The position numbers and the translations under genes are program-made. A DNA stretch of 56,279 nucleotides from an uncultured Saprospiraceae bacterium (GTDB taxonomy: Bacteria; Bacteroidota; Bacteroidia; Chitinophagales; Saprospiraceae): assembly GCA_937921825.1 (NCBI GenBank), contig CAKZVK010000047.1, positions 1 through 56,279 on the forward strand, in the 5' to 3' direction. The notes beneath the pieces are model-generated. The model was not told the DNA's origin. It searched no databases and worked only from the letters and a program-made list of their open reading frames with translations. Position 1 is the stretch's first letter. Each line of letters opens with the position of its first letter. Positions 9,111 through 17,382 of the stretch are shown one piece after another.

Positions 9111-9527
9111 TTAGTTTCGCTGTCCACCAGCCAACTTCCATCCTAACCATGCCATCGGCAAATAGGCTACCAAAAGGTCTGTAGCAATAAACCAGTTAGG
9201 CGCAGGTATCATTCTAGCGGCTGCGATACCTCCTAGAAGGAAGATGATTCCTATCGCCATAGCAAAGACACTTTTTCTAGTAGCGGCTATTCTAGCGGCG
9301 AAAAATGCGCCAACAAGCGTCCCTAGTGCATGTGCAAGGAAAGGCATGATATAATGTTTAGCTTCTAGCAGATGTGCGCCTGCTTGTAGGCCTTCTGGCG
9401 TCGTCATATCCACTCCCGCTGGAGGAGGAATAATAGAGGGTCCTGTCATGACGAGGCCCATATTGACTAGAGCACCAATCATAAATCCTGCGATGACAGC
9501 AAGGACATTTTTTAGTATCGGGGTCAT
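9111..9527 (-). CDS. Small integral membrane protein of unknown function
   Basis: 138 residues from the ATG giving MTPILKNVLAVIAGF; a second ATG 39 bp upstream (9566) would add a polar tail that does not suit a membrane protein start. Four hydrophobic segments are visible: around residues 6-25, 58-80, 88-106 and 113-130. Charged residues are few and mostly at segment ends. I recognise it only as a type of small membrane protein common in Bacteroidota, with no assigned role. It is the first gene of the minus-strand run and lies head to head with feoA, 111 bp away. Confidence 0.65.
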   Translation of the reverse strand: MTPILKNVLAVIAGFMIGALVNMGLVMTGPSIIPPPAGVDMTTPEGLQAGAHLLEAKHYIMPFLAHALGTLVGAFFAARIAATRKSVFAMAIGIIFLLGGIAAARMIPAPNWFIATDLLVAYLPMAWLGWKLAGGQRN

Positions 9528-9638
9528 AAGCTTTGTTTGTATGCTAAAATACCAATCAAATGGCATAAAACACTATTGCCTATTTAGACAAAATCAAAAT
9601 AATCTGTTTTCTTTGCAGTCCACTCAGAAAGAAAACCA

Positions 9639-9863
9639 GTGACAGTATTAGACTTGAAAATCGATGAAAGGGCTATTATTACCCAGATAAATGGGAATAA
9701 AGACTTTCATTCTTATCTACTTAATAATGGCATCGGTATCGGCACCATTGTCTACAAGAACTACAGCCCCGGATTTTCTGGCCTGATCTCTCTGACTATA
9801 AATGGTAAGATGATCAGCTTACGCCAAGTAGATTTTCAAAATATAGAACTGGTACAGATATAA
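9639..9863 (+). CDS. feoA: FeoA-family protein
   Basis: A 74-residue SH3-like barrel protein of the FeoA family, a small cytosolic partner of the FeoB ferrous iron transporter. The sequence shows the usual pattern: an N-terminal DERAIITQI strand, a LLNNGIGIGTIV turn, and a strand with ISLRQVDFQNIELV near the end. The start is GTG. feoB begins 5 bp after the stop, so they are translated together. No FeoC or Fur box is evident. Confidence 0.88.
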   Translation: MTVLDLKIDERAIITQINGNKDFHSYLLNNGIGIGTIVYKNYSPGFSGLISLTINGKMISLRQVDFQNIELVQI

Positions 9864-9868
9864 CAGGT

Positions 9869-11839
9869 ATGCAAGAAATACTCCTCATCGGCAAACCTAA
9901 TTCTGGCAAGACCAGCCTATTCAATCAGCTGACTGGTCTCAATCAAAAAGTTGGAAACTATGCCGGTGTCACGGTGGATATCAAATCAGGAAAACTCAAG
10001 GACCAGCAGATCATAGATCTTCCTGGCATGCGTTCTCTACGATCTGTAACACCTGAGGAAAAGATAACCAAAGACTTTCTGCTGGGTAAGTTAGGCGAGG
10101 CTCAGATTGTCTTCACAGCAAGTGGCACTAATCTCAATGATGACCTGATCCTGTTTTCAGAGCTGGCAGATCTACAGATACCTATGGTACTGGTTATCAA
10201 TTTTAAAGACGAGCTGGAGAAGAATCATATCTCTATAAATATGCACAGCCTTAGAGATATCACAGGCTGCCCCGTACTACTAGTCAATAGCAAAGATGGT
10301 TCTGGCATAGATGAACTAAAACATTACATAGAGAAAAAAGGATTTAAGATTCCTAATTCCTTCTGCAAGAGTCTCTACGAAAACATCACTGATCAAGGCA
10401 TAGAAAACAACTATGTGCAATCACTATCCGATGGCACACAGCCTGTCAATATCAGTCTGCATGAGAATGACTATCTCAAGAGGCAAAAGATCGTCAGTGC
10501 GATGGTCAGATCAGCTGTAACTAAAGGAGAGGAAAACGAATATCTACAGTCCTCTAAGAAATGGGATAAACTATTACTCCATCCAGTATGGGGCATCTTC
10601 ATTTTCCTGACCGTCATGTATTTTGTTTTCCAATCTGTATTTGCCTTCTCTTCTATTCCTATGGACTGGATAGATGGAGGCATGAGTAATCTGTCTGCTT
10701 GGGCATCTTCTACTATTCCTGATGGATGGCTACAAAGACTCATATCAGATGCTGTGATTCCCGGGATAGGAGGAGTGGTGATCTTCATTCCACAGATCGC
10801 CATATTGTTCTTTCTCCTAGGAGTATTAGAGCATACGGGGTATCTCTCCAGAATCTCTTTTATCTCAGATTCGTTTCTCAGAAAATTTGGACTAAGTGGA
10901 AAGAGCATTATTCCACTAATGTCTAGTTGGGCCTGTGCGATTCCTGCGATTATGAGTACAAGAATAATCGATGATCCTAGAGAACGGATGGCCGTTATTT
11001 TTGCTTCTCCACTGATGACTTGTTCTGCCAGACTACCCGTCTATGCAATCTTGATAGCTGTAATCTACCCCAATGACAGTGGGCGCTTTTTTGGATCTCA
11101 AGGTTTGATGTTGCTGGCCCTCTATTTACTAGGTGTGATATCTACCCTGGCTGTGGCCTGGTACTTTACAAGAAGAAGTAAGATACCTAGCAATAAGTTT
11201 TGGTCACTAGAGCTACCAGTCTATAGAATGCCTAACTGGAGGAATATATGGATCAATGTCTATCAAAAAACTAAATCATTCGTTGTAGAAGCAGGAAAAG
11301 TAATCTTCGTGATCTCAATACTGCTTTGGTTATTAGCATCTTTCTCTCCTAAGGGACAAGACTTTATACAAGCAGAGTATACTAAATATACTGCCTCAAC
11401 TGAGGACTCCTCGCAGATGAATCAAGAAGCCTTTGAATTAGAATATTCTTATCTAGGGTACTTAGGCAAAGGCATAGAGCCTGTCATAAAGCCCCTCGGC
11501 TATGATTGGAAAATAGGTATTGCCTTGATCACTTCCTTTGCTGCAAGAGAAGTCTTTGTAGGAACTATCTCGACGGTATACAGTATTGGTTCCGATGAAG
11601 ATGCTACCATCATAGAGCGACTAAGAAACGAAGTTAATTTGGAGACAGGAGAACCCCGTTATAATTATGCCACCGCCATATCTCTACTCCTCTTCTACGT
11701 ATTCGCCTTACAGTGCATGAGTACCCTAGCGATAGTGCGAAAAGAAACAGGCCATTGGAAATATGCCATCTGGCAGTTTATAGCCTTCTTTATCATGGCC
11801 TACCTATTTGCCCTGGCAGCCTATCAATTATTGAGCTAG
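9869..11839 (+). CDS. feoB: FeoB ferrous iron transporter
   Basis: 656 residues. The N-terminal G domain has G1 GKPNSGKTS (8-16), G2 Thr35 in YAGVTVD, G3 as DLPGM (50-54) where most FeoB have DLPGTYS, and a G4-like NFKD. A helical regulatory domain follows, then two Gate domains: the first with the SSWACAIPAIMSTR loop, whose Cys lies on the iron path in the family, and the second with ITSFAAREVFVGT. Around eight membrane segments are visible. It is shorter than the 770-residue E. coli protein, mainly in the linker and tail. It moves Fe2+ across the inner membrane and forms a feoAB operon. Confidence 0.95.
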   Translation: MQEILLIGKPNSGKTSLFNQLTGLNQKVGNYAGVTVDIKSGKLKDQQIIDLPGMRSLRSVTPEEKITKDFLLGKLGEAQIVFTASGTNLNDDLILFSELADLQIPMVLVINFKDELEKNHISINMHSLRDITGCPVLLVNSKDGSGIDELKHYIEKKGFKIPNSFCKSLYENITDQGIENNYVQSLSDGTQPVNISLHENDYLKRQKIVSAMVRSAVTKGEENEYLQSSKKWDKLLLHPVWGIFIFLTVMYFVFQSVFAFSSIPMDWIDGGMSNLSAWASSTIPDGWLQRLISDAVIPGIGGVVIFIPQIAILFFLLGVLEHTGYLSRISFISDSFLRKFGLSGKSIIPLMSSWACAIPAIMSTRIIDDPRERMAVIFASPLMTCSARLPVYAILIAVIYPNDSGRFFGSQGLMLLALYLLGVISTLAVAWYFTRRSKIPSNKFWSLELPVYRMPNWRNIWINVYQKTKSFVVEAGKVIFVISILLWLLASFSPKGQDFIQAEYTKYTASTEDSSQMNQEAFELEYSYLGYLGKGIEPVIKPLGYDWKIGIALITSFAAREVFVGTISTVYSIGSDEDATIIERLRNEVNLETGEPRYNYATAISLLLFYVFALQCMSTLAIVRKETGHWKYAIWQFIAFFIMAYLFALAAYQLLS

Positions 11840-11873
11840 GCGAACCACTTTTTCTGGCATGGGGATGCTCGAA

Positions 11874-12257
11874 CTAAAAAGCATGGTTCTTAAAGTAAGA
11901 AGTATCACGTGCTATAAAATTAAGACTAAAGTCTGAAGGCATTTCTCCATTTGGAAAAGAAACTGATTCATCCCCAGTGCTCACAAAAGAGCTGAAAGGT
12001 AAAGTGTCAGCCGTAAGTCCTTCCAAGAAATAATCAGTCCTAAAGAAAGACTCTCTATCTACAGATTGGGCATTTAAAACTAAGAACATTGTGCCATTTT
12101 CAATATTGACTGAGCTTTCACTAGTGATGATAATGTTATTCCCACTCAGCTCTATGTTACTGTCGTATTCCTGAGCAGGAAATTCCTCCTGGGAGGTTGC
12201 TGTAGCGATAATAAAAAAGATAGCTAAGGTTCCGAAGAGTATGAAGTTGTTTCGCAT
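11874..12257 (-). CDS. Hypothetical secreted protein
   Basis: 127 residues with a clear signal peptide (MRNNFILFGTLAIFFIIATATS) and a short, acidic, strand-rich mature part with many Asn and Ser. No Cys, no lipobox and no repeats. It starts inside the end of the VanZ-like gene (34-bp overlap), so the two are probably coupled. It runs tail to tail with feoB. I do not recognise the family. Confidence 0.6.
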   Translation of the reverse strand: MRNNFILFGTLAIFFIIATATSQEEFPAQEYDSNIELSGNNIIITSESSVNIENGTMFLVLNAQSVDRESFFRTDYFLEGLTADTLPFSSFVSTGDESVSFPNGEMPSDFSLNFIARDTSYFKNHAF

Positions 12258-12676
12258 GGTAATAGTTTTTTAGAAAATAAAAAATAAGCTAAGCCTGAAG
12301 CGGCTAACATAAAACCCAAATCAAATAGATCTGCTGTACCGCCTATAAGATTTACATATTGAAGTAGCTCAAAGCTAGCAGAAGCAACCACTGCAATAAT
12401 CAGCAGTTTCATTCTCTGCATCTCATTATACAACAATAGATACAAGGTACTGGTCAGCGCAAAAGCCCATAAACTGTCAGCTAAATGGAACTGAATAAAA
12501 AGCGGTAAGCTGCCCTCTAATCGAATGAGGCTTACAAGTTCTGGACCTAACAAATTAGATGTAAACAGAAACAGCCCCGTCTGAGTAGAACCTATACATA
12601 GATAAACCAATAAGCCCAACAGCAAAGGGCTTATGGACAACAGAAAGAAGAGCCTTAGAGTCCGTGTTTTATTCAT
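12224..12676 (-). CDS. VanZ-like membrane protein
   Basis: 150 residues with four hydrophobic segments. The motif pattern HLADSLWAF, ASFELLQYV and GTADLFDLGFM is that of VanZ-like proteins, where an Asp, a Glu-Leu-Leu-Gln and a second Asp pair are conserved within the membrane. VanZ gives teicoplanin resistance in some firmicutes, but most relatives have no known role, and resistance should not be assumed here. It overlaps the small secreted protein gene downstream. Confidence 0.6.
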   Translation of the reverse strand: MNKTRTLRLFFLLSISPLLLGLLVYLCIGSTQTGLFLFTSNLLGPELVSLIRLEGSLPLFIQFHLADSLWAFALTSTLYLLLYNEMQRMKLLIIAVVASASFELLQYVNLIGGTADLFDLGFMLAASGLAYFLFSKKLLPCETTSYSSEP

Positions 12677-12778
12677 CTTACTGGCAAGGTACAGTAACTA
12701 TACTCTTAGTTATATTACAAATGATGCCTCAGGTTCAAAAATTTTAAGAAAAATATTCATGGCGAATGAATTGCGTAC

Positions 12779-13276
12779 TTAGCTACTGGATAATTCTTCG
12801 ACACGTCTAATGATAATCGGCTGCTCTATATCGAATACTTCTATAGCTGTAGACAACAATTCTTCCCTGATCATAAGAATCAAATTTGATTGGGCTTTAT
12901 TGGATTGGACAGCAGTAATCACCTGCTGAGCAGTTGGCGCTAGCCCCTCCCCTTTTACTTCTAGCTTGCCTAGCTCATCTATTACTATCCACTCCTTGCC
13001 AGAGCTCAGATCAGTGAGCAATGACTCTTGCATATAATGAAAGGTGGATTGGAAAAAGTTAAACTTGCCTATGCTTATAGTAGCGGCAATCTCTGTAGGG
13101 TTCTGAGTCTCAAAACTTTGCCACTGCTTCGTTGCTAGGAAGTGGGCATAACGTAAGTCTCCTATATCAGGTGTCAAAAAACCACCAACAGACTTTTGTT
13201 CCCTAGACCATTTGTAAACTGCGGTTGTTTTTCCAGACTGAACAGGACCAGTGTATATGTAGATAGTCTTACTCAT
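12779..13276 (-). CDS. THEP1-like nucleoside-triphosphatase
   Basis: A 165-residue P-loop NTPase. The Walker A motif GPVQSGKTT (10-18) follows the first strand at once, as in THEP1 (NTPase_1) proteins; GGFLTPDIGD matches the next conserved block and WIVIDELGKLE is the Walker B with a Glu. The family hydrolyses ATP, GTP and others in vitro; its role in the cell is open. The gene sits 6 bp downstream of an unknown polytopic membrane protein and could supply energy or a switch to it. Confidence 0.82.
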   Translation of the reverse strand: MSKTIYIYTGPVQSGKTTAVYKWSREQKSVGGFLTPDIGDLRYAHFLATKQWQSFETQNPTEIAATISIGKFNFFQSTFHYMQESLLTDLSSGKEWIVIDELGKLEVKGEGLAPTAQQVITAVQSNKAQSNLILMIREELLSTAIEVFDIEQPIIIRRVEELSSS

Positions 13277-13282
13277 CAGTGA

Positions 13283-14314
13283 CTATTCATCTTTATAGAG
13301 CAAACAGTAGGACAAACTGACCACGATAAATTGGCGTATTCTTTTGAGTCCTGAATAAGAGGCTACATCTTTCCAGGCCTGCACCATGAGTGCCTTAAAT
13401 GCTGGCAACAAAGACATCGCTTTTTGTACATCCTTACTGTAGGTGGATTCTTTCTTCTTGAGAAACGTATGCAATAACTTCAGCAAGAGTGGAGACACAA
13501 TTAGAAACCATAATAGCAAAATAACTACCACTCTAAAAAACAGATACAATGGATGTAAGATTTCCTTGGCCTGTGGGACTGAAAAATAAATTATTGCAAG
13601 CAGTGTCAGTATGATGACGAAGAATCTAAACTTCTTAGTTTTCCAAAAGACTTTTTTCTTTTTACTACTCTGACCGATGGCACTAATAGAAATGTCTGGC
13701 ACCTCTAGAGAAGGAAGCACTTGATTTATACGCTTAGGCAAATTGCCTATCAGAATTCCTACGACTATACCCGTTATCGCATAAACTAGAACATAGGAAG
13801 AGACTATCCAAAAACTACCTTGCCCCTCTACATTACCTGCCGAGTAACCCAAACGCTTTAGCACATGTTCTACAAAGATATCCAAGGACTCCCATAAGGG
13901 CATACCGAATAGCAAGGTCAGTGTGAGCAACTTTTGGAATACAGATTCCACTAAGCCTAAGAGCCCTAATATAATTGCGGAAACTCTGAATGGTAAAAAT
14001 GAATAAAGCAAGGCGCCTAGCAAGCCCTGAAAAGAAACAGCGATATAAGCCGTAATAGGAGAATGCGGACTTAAGGTCAATTTTATAATCAGCACAATTA
14101 TCAGTGCCTTTAGTATTTCTCGACCTGGATGCTCTGCAATGTAAGCAATCAACGAAATAAGAATCACCGCTACACTAGCCAGAATCAATCCGGAAAAAGG
14201 TGTCCTAAACAGATGAAGCAATCCTCCTAGGGCTGCCTCATTCATTGCCCACAAGGCAGTGAGTCTTATGACTGCAGACTCCTTATCTACTGTCTTTAGG
14301 AAATCTTGATTCAC
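13283..14314 (-). CDS. Polytopic membrane protein of unknown function
   Basis: 343 residues. The first 200 residues have about six membrane segments and the conserved-looking loop KLTLSPHSPITAYIAVSFQG, with polar residues inside hydrophobic context. A basic cytosolic linker (KKKKVFWKTKK, about 218-228) separates this from two or three more segments and a soluble tail. The N-terminal half reminds me of substrate-binding (S) subunits of ECF transporters, but no EcfA ATPase is present and I cannot confirm this. The GTG start overlaps the SDR stop as GTGA, and the THEP1-like NTPase follows after 6 bp, so the three form an operon. Confidence 0.7.
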   Translation of the reverse strand: MNQDFLKTVDKESAVIRLTALWAMNEAALGGLLHLFRTPFSGLILASVAVILISLIAYIAEHPGREILKALIIVLIIKLTLSPHSPITAYIAVSFQGLLGALLYSFLPFRVSAIILGLLGLVESVFQKLLTLTLLFGMPLWESLDIFVEHVLKRLGYSAGNVEGQGSFWIVSSYVLVYAITGIVVGILIGNLPKRINQVLPSLEVPDISISAIGQSSKKKKVFWKTKKFRFFVIILTLLAIIYFSVPQAKEILHPLYLFFRVVVILLLWFLIVSPLLLKLLHTFLKKKESTYSKDVQKAMSLLPAFKALMVQAWKDVASYSGLKRIRQFIVVSLSYCLLYKDE

Positions 14315-15033
14315 TTATAACTGGATGGTGGTCTGAAAGGTCTAACCTCTACTTTAGAAGGTAGGGTCCTTGGATGCATTTCTAATAAATCCATAACCAT
14401 CTGTCCTATGTCCTCAGGTTGTATTTTCCAAGCGTCTTTCTTGGAAGGTTTCCTATTATTAAAGTAGGTAGATACCGAGCCCGGCATAATGGTAGAGCAC
14501 TTAATATCATAGGGTCGCAAATCTAACATCATCGCCTGAGTAAATCCTACTAAGCCAAACTTAGAGGCGTTATAAGCTGTGCCATTCTGGAAGAAATTTG
14601 CACCTGCCAGACTGGCTATCGTAATGATATAACCTTTTGACTTTTTAAGAGAAGGAATACTTGCTTTCACTGAATTAAAGACACCTGTGAGGTTTACATC
14701 TATAGTTTCATTCCACTGCTTGGTGGTCAGATCTTCTATGTTATGAAAATGTCCCACCCCAGCATTTGCTATAAGTACATCTAGTTTTTTCCATTGCTTC
14801 TTCAGTGCAGAGACGGCAGCTTTTTGATCTTTCAGATTTACGACATTCGCTGCATGACCAGCTATGTTAGCCTTATACTTTCTAGAGAGTTTCTTGACGA
14901 CTTGATTTACGCCAGTTTTGGTCCTGCCAGTGATCATTACTTTCATTCCTTTGTCTAGCATGGCGATGGCCACACCTAGGCCTATTCCCTTTGTCCCCCC
15001 GGTGATCAGGGCTGTCTTTCCTTCTAGTTGCAT
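14311..15033 (-). CDS. Short-chain dehydrogenase/reductase (SDR)
   Basis: A 240-residue classical SDR. TGGTKGIG (11-18) binds the dinucleotide; Arg37 after the second strand suggests NADP(H). NAGVG (90-94) follows, and Ser141, Tyr154 and Lys158 make the catalytic set (YNASK). It is a single-domain Rossmann enzyme close in look to 3-oxoacyl-ACP reductase FabG, but substrate cannot be read. It is first in the operon with the membrane protein and NTPase, overlapping by 4 bp. Confidence 0.9.
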   Translation of the reverse strand: MQLEGKTALITGGTKGIGLGVAIAMLDKGMKVMITGRTKTGVNQVVKKLSRKYKANIAGHAANVVNLKDQKAAVSALKKQWKKLDVLIANAGVGHFHNIEDLTTKQWNETIDVNLTGVFNSVKASIPSLKKSKGYIITIASLAGANFFQNGTAYNASKFGLVGFTQAMMLDLRPYDIKCSTIMPGSVSTYFNNRKPSKKDAWKIQPEDIGQMVMDLLEMHPRTLPSKVEVRPFRPPSSYK

Positions 15034-15242
15034 TATATAGGTTATTTAGTTTTTGACTATTGACAACAAAATATCAAATTAATCAGCGATTAAGATTGGT
15101 TTACAGAAATTTTCAAAATTATCAAGGCATTTCATCTTGCTAATTCCTCTATACGACAAACTATAAATATTTCGAGAAAGGCATGAACAACAAGCAGACT
15201 ATATTCATTATCATTACAGCATTCACGAACGAAAAAATTATA

Positions 15243-16442
15243 ATGAGACTTATTATTCTAGCGGCTTTCATTTTAAGTATGACCAATCTTTCTGCCCAGA
15301 AAGAATGGGAGATCAGATCACCAATGCCTTCAGGTGCAGAAGGCAGACATCATCCTGCCACTTTCTCTATTGGAGAGTATGGTTATGTCATGACTGGAGG
15401 CGGGAATTCTGGCGAACTAAAAGATGCCTACAAATATCATGGGCCCACAGATACTTGGACACAAATTGAAGACTTTCCAGGTCTAGCGAGAAGCTTTGCA
15501 TATGCTACACAAACCTCAGGTAAGGGTTATCTCGGTTTCGGTATAGGGAGAGAGCAGAATGGTCCTGTGGTATACTTAAATGATCTATGGGAATTTGATG
15601 CAGAGACAGAAACATGGAAAGAACTAGCCAGCTGCCCATGCAGAGGAAGAAGTCACCCTGCTTTCGTAGCTACTTCAGATAAGATTTTTGTCGGTCTGGG
15701 TAACGATAATATGGGCAATATGAAAGATTGGTGGGAATATGACATCGCCACAGATACATGGAGCAGTAAGCCTGAGTACCCTGGAGCTCGTCGTCATCAC
15801 CCTTATTTCTTTGAAATAGAGGGCCTTGTGTATGTTGCCTTTGGACATGGAGATATTATCTACAATGACCTATATGTGTACGATCCTGCTACGGAAGAGT
15901 GGGAATTCTTAGGCTTTCTGCCAGACCAAGGTAGAGTCGCTGGTACAGAGTTTAGCTATGGAGGAAAGGGATATGTACTCAGTGGAGACAATGATGAACA
16001 TGACCATCTACCAAGAGGCGAAATGTATTCTTACGATCCCATGACCAATGAATGGACTAAAGAACAACCACATCCCGGACCAGGCCGATGGGCACCTGGT
16101 AGTTTTGTCATAGATGGCGTTGTGTATTTTACCGGAGGAGACAATTTGATACTATACAATGACCTTATTAGTTATGATCTTAAAGAGGAAACCTCCACTG
16201 CTGAAGAAGTAATAGCAAACGAACTAAGCATCTTCCCTAATCCTTCTGACGGTATCGTGACTATCCAAGGTCTCAACTCACAAGTACAATACCGTGTCTA
16301 CGATAGTAAAGGTACAGAGGTCAAGCAAGGTCAAACTACTAACTACCAGATAGACCTTAGAAACTATCCAGATGGCAGCTACTTTCTAGAACTAGACAGA
16401 GAATCAGCTAGCCAAACCCTACAACTCAATCTGAGCAAGTAA
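15243..16442 (+). CDS. Secreted kelch-repeat protein with type IX secretion signal (type A)
   Basis: I start it at the ATG giving MRLIILAAFILSMTNLSAQ, a clean signal peptide; an ATG 60 bp upstream would bury it. The 399-residue product has five or six kelch-type blades with recurring YDPATEEWE/YDIATDTW motifs and Gly-rich hairpins, so a beta-propeller. From about residue 320 the tail ELSIFPNPSDG...DLRNYPDGSYFLEL is a T9SS type A sorting domain (Por_Secre_tail). It should be exported over the outer membrane and cut or anchored. No enzymatic residues of galactose oxidase are evident; a binding role is likely. Confidence 0.85.
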   Translation: MRLIILAAFILSMTNLSAQKEWEIRSPMPSGAEGRHHPATFSIGEYGYVMTGGGNSGELKDAYKYHGPTDTWTQIEDFPGLARSFAYATQTSGKGYLGFGIGREQNGPVVYLNDLWEFDAETETWKELASCPCRGRSHPAFVATSDKIFVGLGNDNMGNMKDWWEYDIATDTWSSKPEYPGARRHHPYFFEIEGLVYVAFGHGDIIYNDLYVYDPATEEWEFLGFLPDQGRVAGTEFSYGGKGYVLSGDNDEHDHLPRGEMYSYDPMTNEWTKEQPHPGPGRWAPGSFVIDGVVYFTGGDNLILYNDLISYDLKEETSTAEEVIANELSIFPNPSDGIVTIQGLNSQVQYRVYDSKGTEVKQGQTTNYQIDLRNYPDGSYFLELDRESASQTLQLNLSK

Positions 16443-16483
16443 CAACCCAGCCCTTATTGGACAGGGCCCTGCAATAGTAATTA

Positions 16484-16531
16484 CCAAAGGAATTTCTTAT
16501 TTTCATTTTATGACCAAGAAATTCCTTTGGT
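16484..16531 (+). promoter_or_regulatory. Perfect 16-bp hairpin around the DUF2306 start codon
   Basis: ACCAAAGGAATTTCTT (16484-16499) is the exact reverse complement of AAGAAATTCCTTTGGT (16516-16531), with a 16-nt loop that holds the ATG (16510-16512). Codons 3-8 of the gene are the right arm. In the mRNA this would hide the start region or display the ATG in a loop, so a thermometer, attenuator or protein-binding element is possible. No T-run follows, so it is not an intrinsic terminator. Confidence 0.6.
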
Positions 16532-17121
16532 GGTTATTTGCCGCTTTATGCATTCTTATCTCTCTCTACCCTATTAGTTATTTTGTACAGGAAAGGACTT
16601 TTGGCTTACTAAGTTTCAAGTCAGAACCACTGCTCTCCAATATTTTTTGGAACATCGGATTCTATGCACACATTATCCTAGGTGGTGTAGCTCTCGCTGT
16701 GGGATGGTCACAGTTTTCTGAGAAACTCCGAGTAAAGAATATCAAGCTCCATAGACGCTTAGGAAAAATATATGTACTCTCTGTCCTCATGAGTGGATCT
16801 GGTGCTGTAGTAATCAGCTGGTCCGCTACTGGAGGATATGTTTCTACAGCCGGCTTTTTCAGCTTAGCTGTCATCTGGTTGGTGACCACCTACCTCGCCT
16901 ATACAAGTATAAAAAAGAAAGACATACAGACCCATCAAAAGATGATGATCTTCTCATATGCCGCCTGCTTTTCAGCGGTTACTTTAAGGCTGTGGTTGCC
17001 TATACTTACTATTTCACTTGGAGATTTTATTCCTGCCTACAGAGTAGTCGCCTGGCTATGTTGGGTACCTAACATTTTAGTAGCCTATTTTCTTGTAAAC
17101 AGAAAGGCACAACTAGCATGA
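16510..17121 (+). CDS. DUF2306 membrane protein
   Basis: 203 residues with about six membrane segments. Conserved His residues in KLHRRLGKIYV and THQKMMIFS match the DUF2306 family, of unknown function but with a histidine layout that recalls haem- or metal-binding membrane proteins. The start codon is inside a perfect hairpin. Its stop overlaps the start of the Ada-domain gene (ATGA), so the two are translated in series. The kelch gene ends 67 bp upstream; no consensus promoter is seen in between. Confidence 0.82.
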   Translation: MTKKFLWWLFAALCILISLYPISYFVQERTFGLLSFKSEPLLSNIFWNIGFYAHIILGGVALAVGWSQFSEKLRVKNIKLHRRLGKIYVLSVLMSGSGAVVISWSATGGYVSTAGFFSLAVIWLVTTYLAYTSIKKKDIQTHQKMMIFSYAACFSAVTLRLWLPILTISLGDFIPAYRVVAWLCWVPNILVAYFLVNRKAQLA

Positions 17122-17345
17122 TTACTGAAGAAGCAACAATTAGAGAGTACTATACTGCTTTAGTAGAAAAGGATAAAAGCTATGAGTATAAATTCATCGC
17201 TGCCGTAAAGACCACAGGCATCTATTGTATCAGTACCTGCTATGCTAGAAAACCTAAGTTTGAAAACGTGCAGTTCTACACTACCATTGCGGAAGCCAAA
17301 GCAGCGGGTTATAGAGCCTGTAAACTTTGTAAGCCTATCTTGTAA
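17118..17345 (+). CDS. Stand-alone Ada metal-binding domain protein
   Basis: A 75-residue protein that is only the N-terminal zinc domain of Ada. The four zinc ligands are Cys37, Cys41, Cys68 and Cys71 in the patterns GIYCISTCYARKP and ACKLCKP. In Ada, the first of the four takes a methyl group from DNA phosphotriesters. Here the AraC and methyltransferase domains are absent and the frame ends just after the last Cys pair; this is a natural short form, not a frameshift that I can see. Translationally coupled to DUF2306. The role in repair or sensing is inferred. Confidence 0.85.
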   Translation: MITEEATIREYYTALVEKDKSYEYKFIAAVKTTGIYCISTCYARKPKFENVQFYTTIAEAKAAGYRACKLCKPIL

Positions 17346-17382
17346 ACAGATATCCGTAGCTCTCTTCCTCCCCAAAAAATCC

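Noticed and set aside
8615-9127. GTG start of the DinB-family gene at 9127
   Set aside because: It would overlap the upstream gene by 17 bp; the ATG at 9106 is 4 bp after the upstream stop and fits the family start equally well. Not fully excluded.
12224-12676. Glycopeptide resistance from the VanZ-like gene
   Set aside because: Only fold-level motifs are shared and no van genes are nearby; resistance is not supported.
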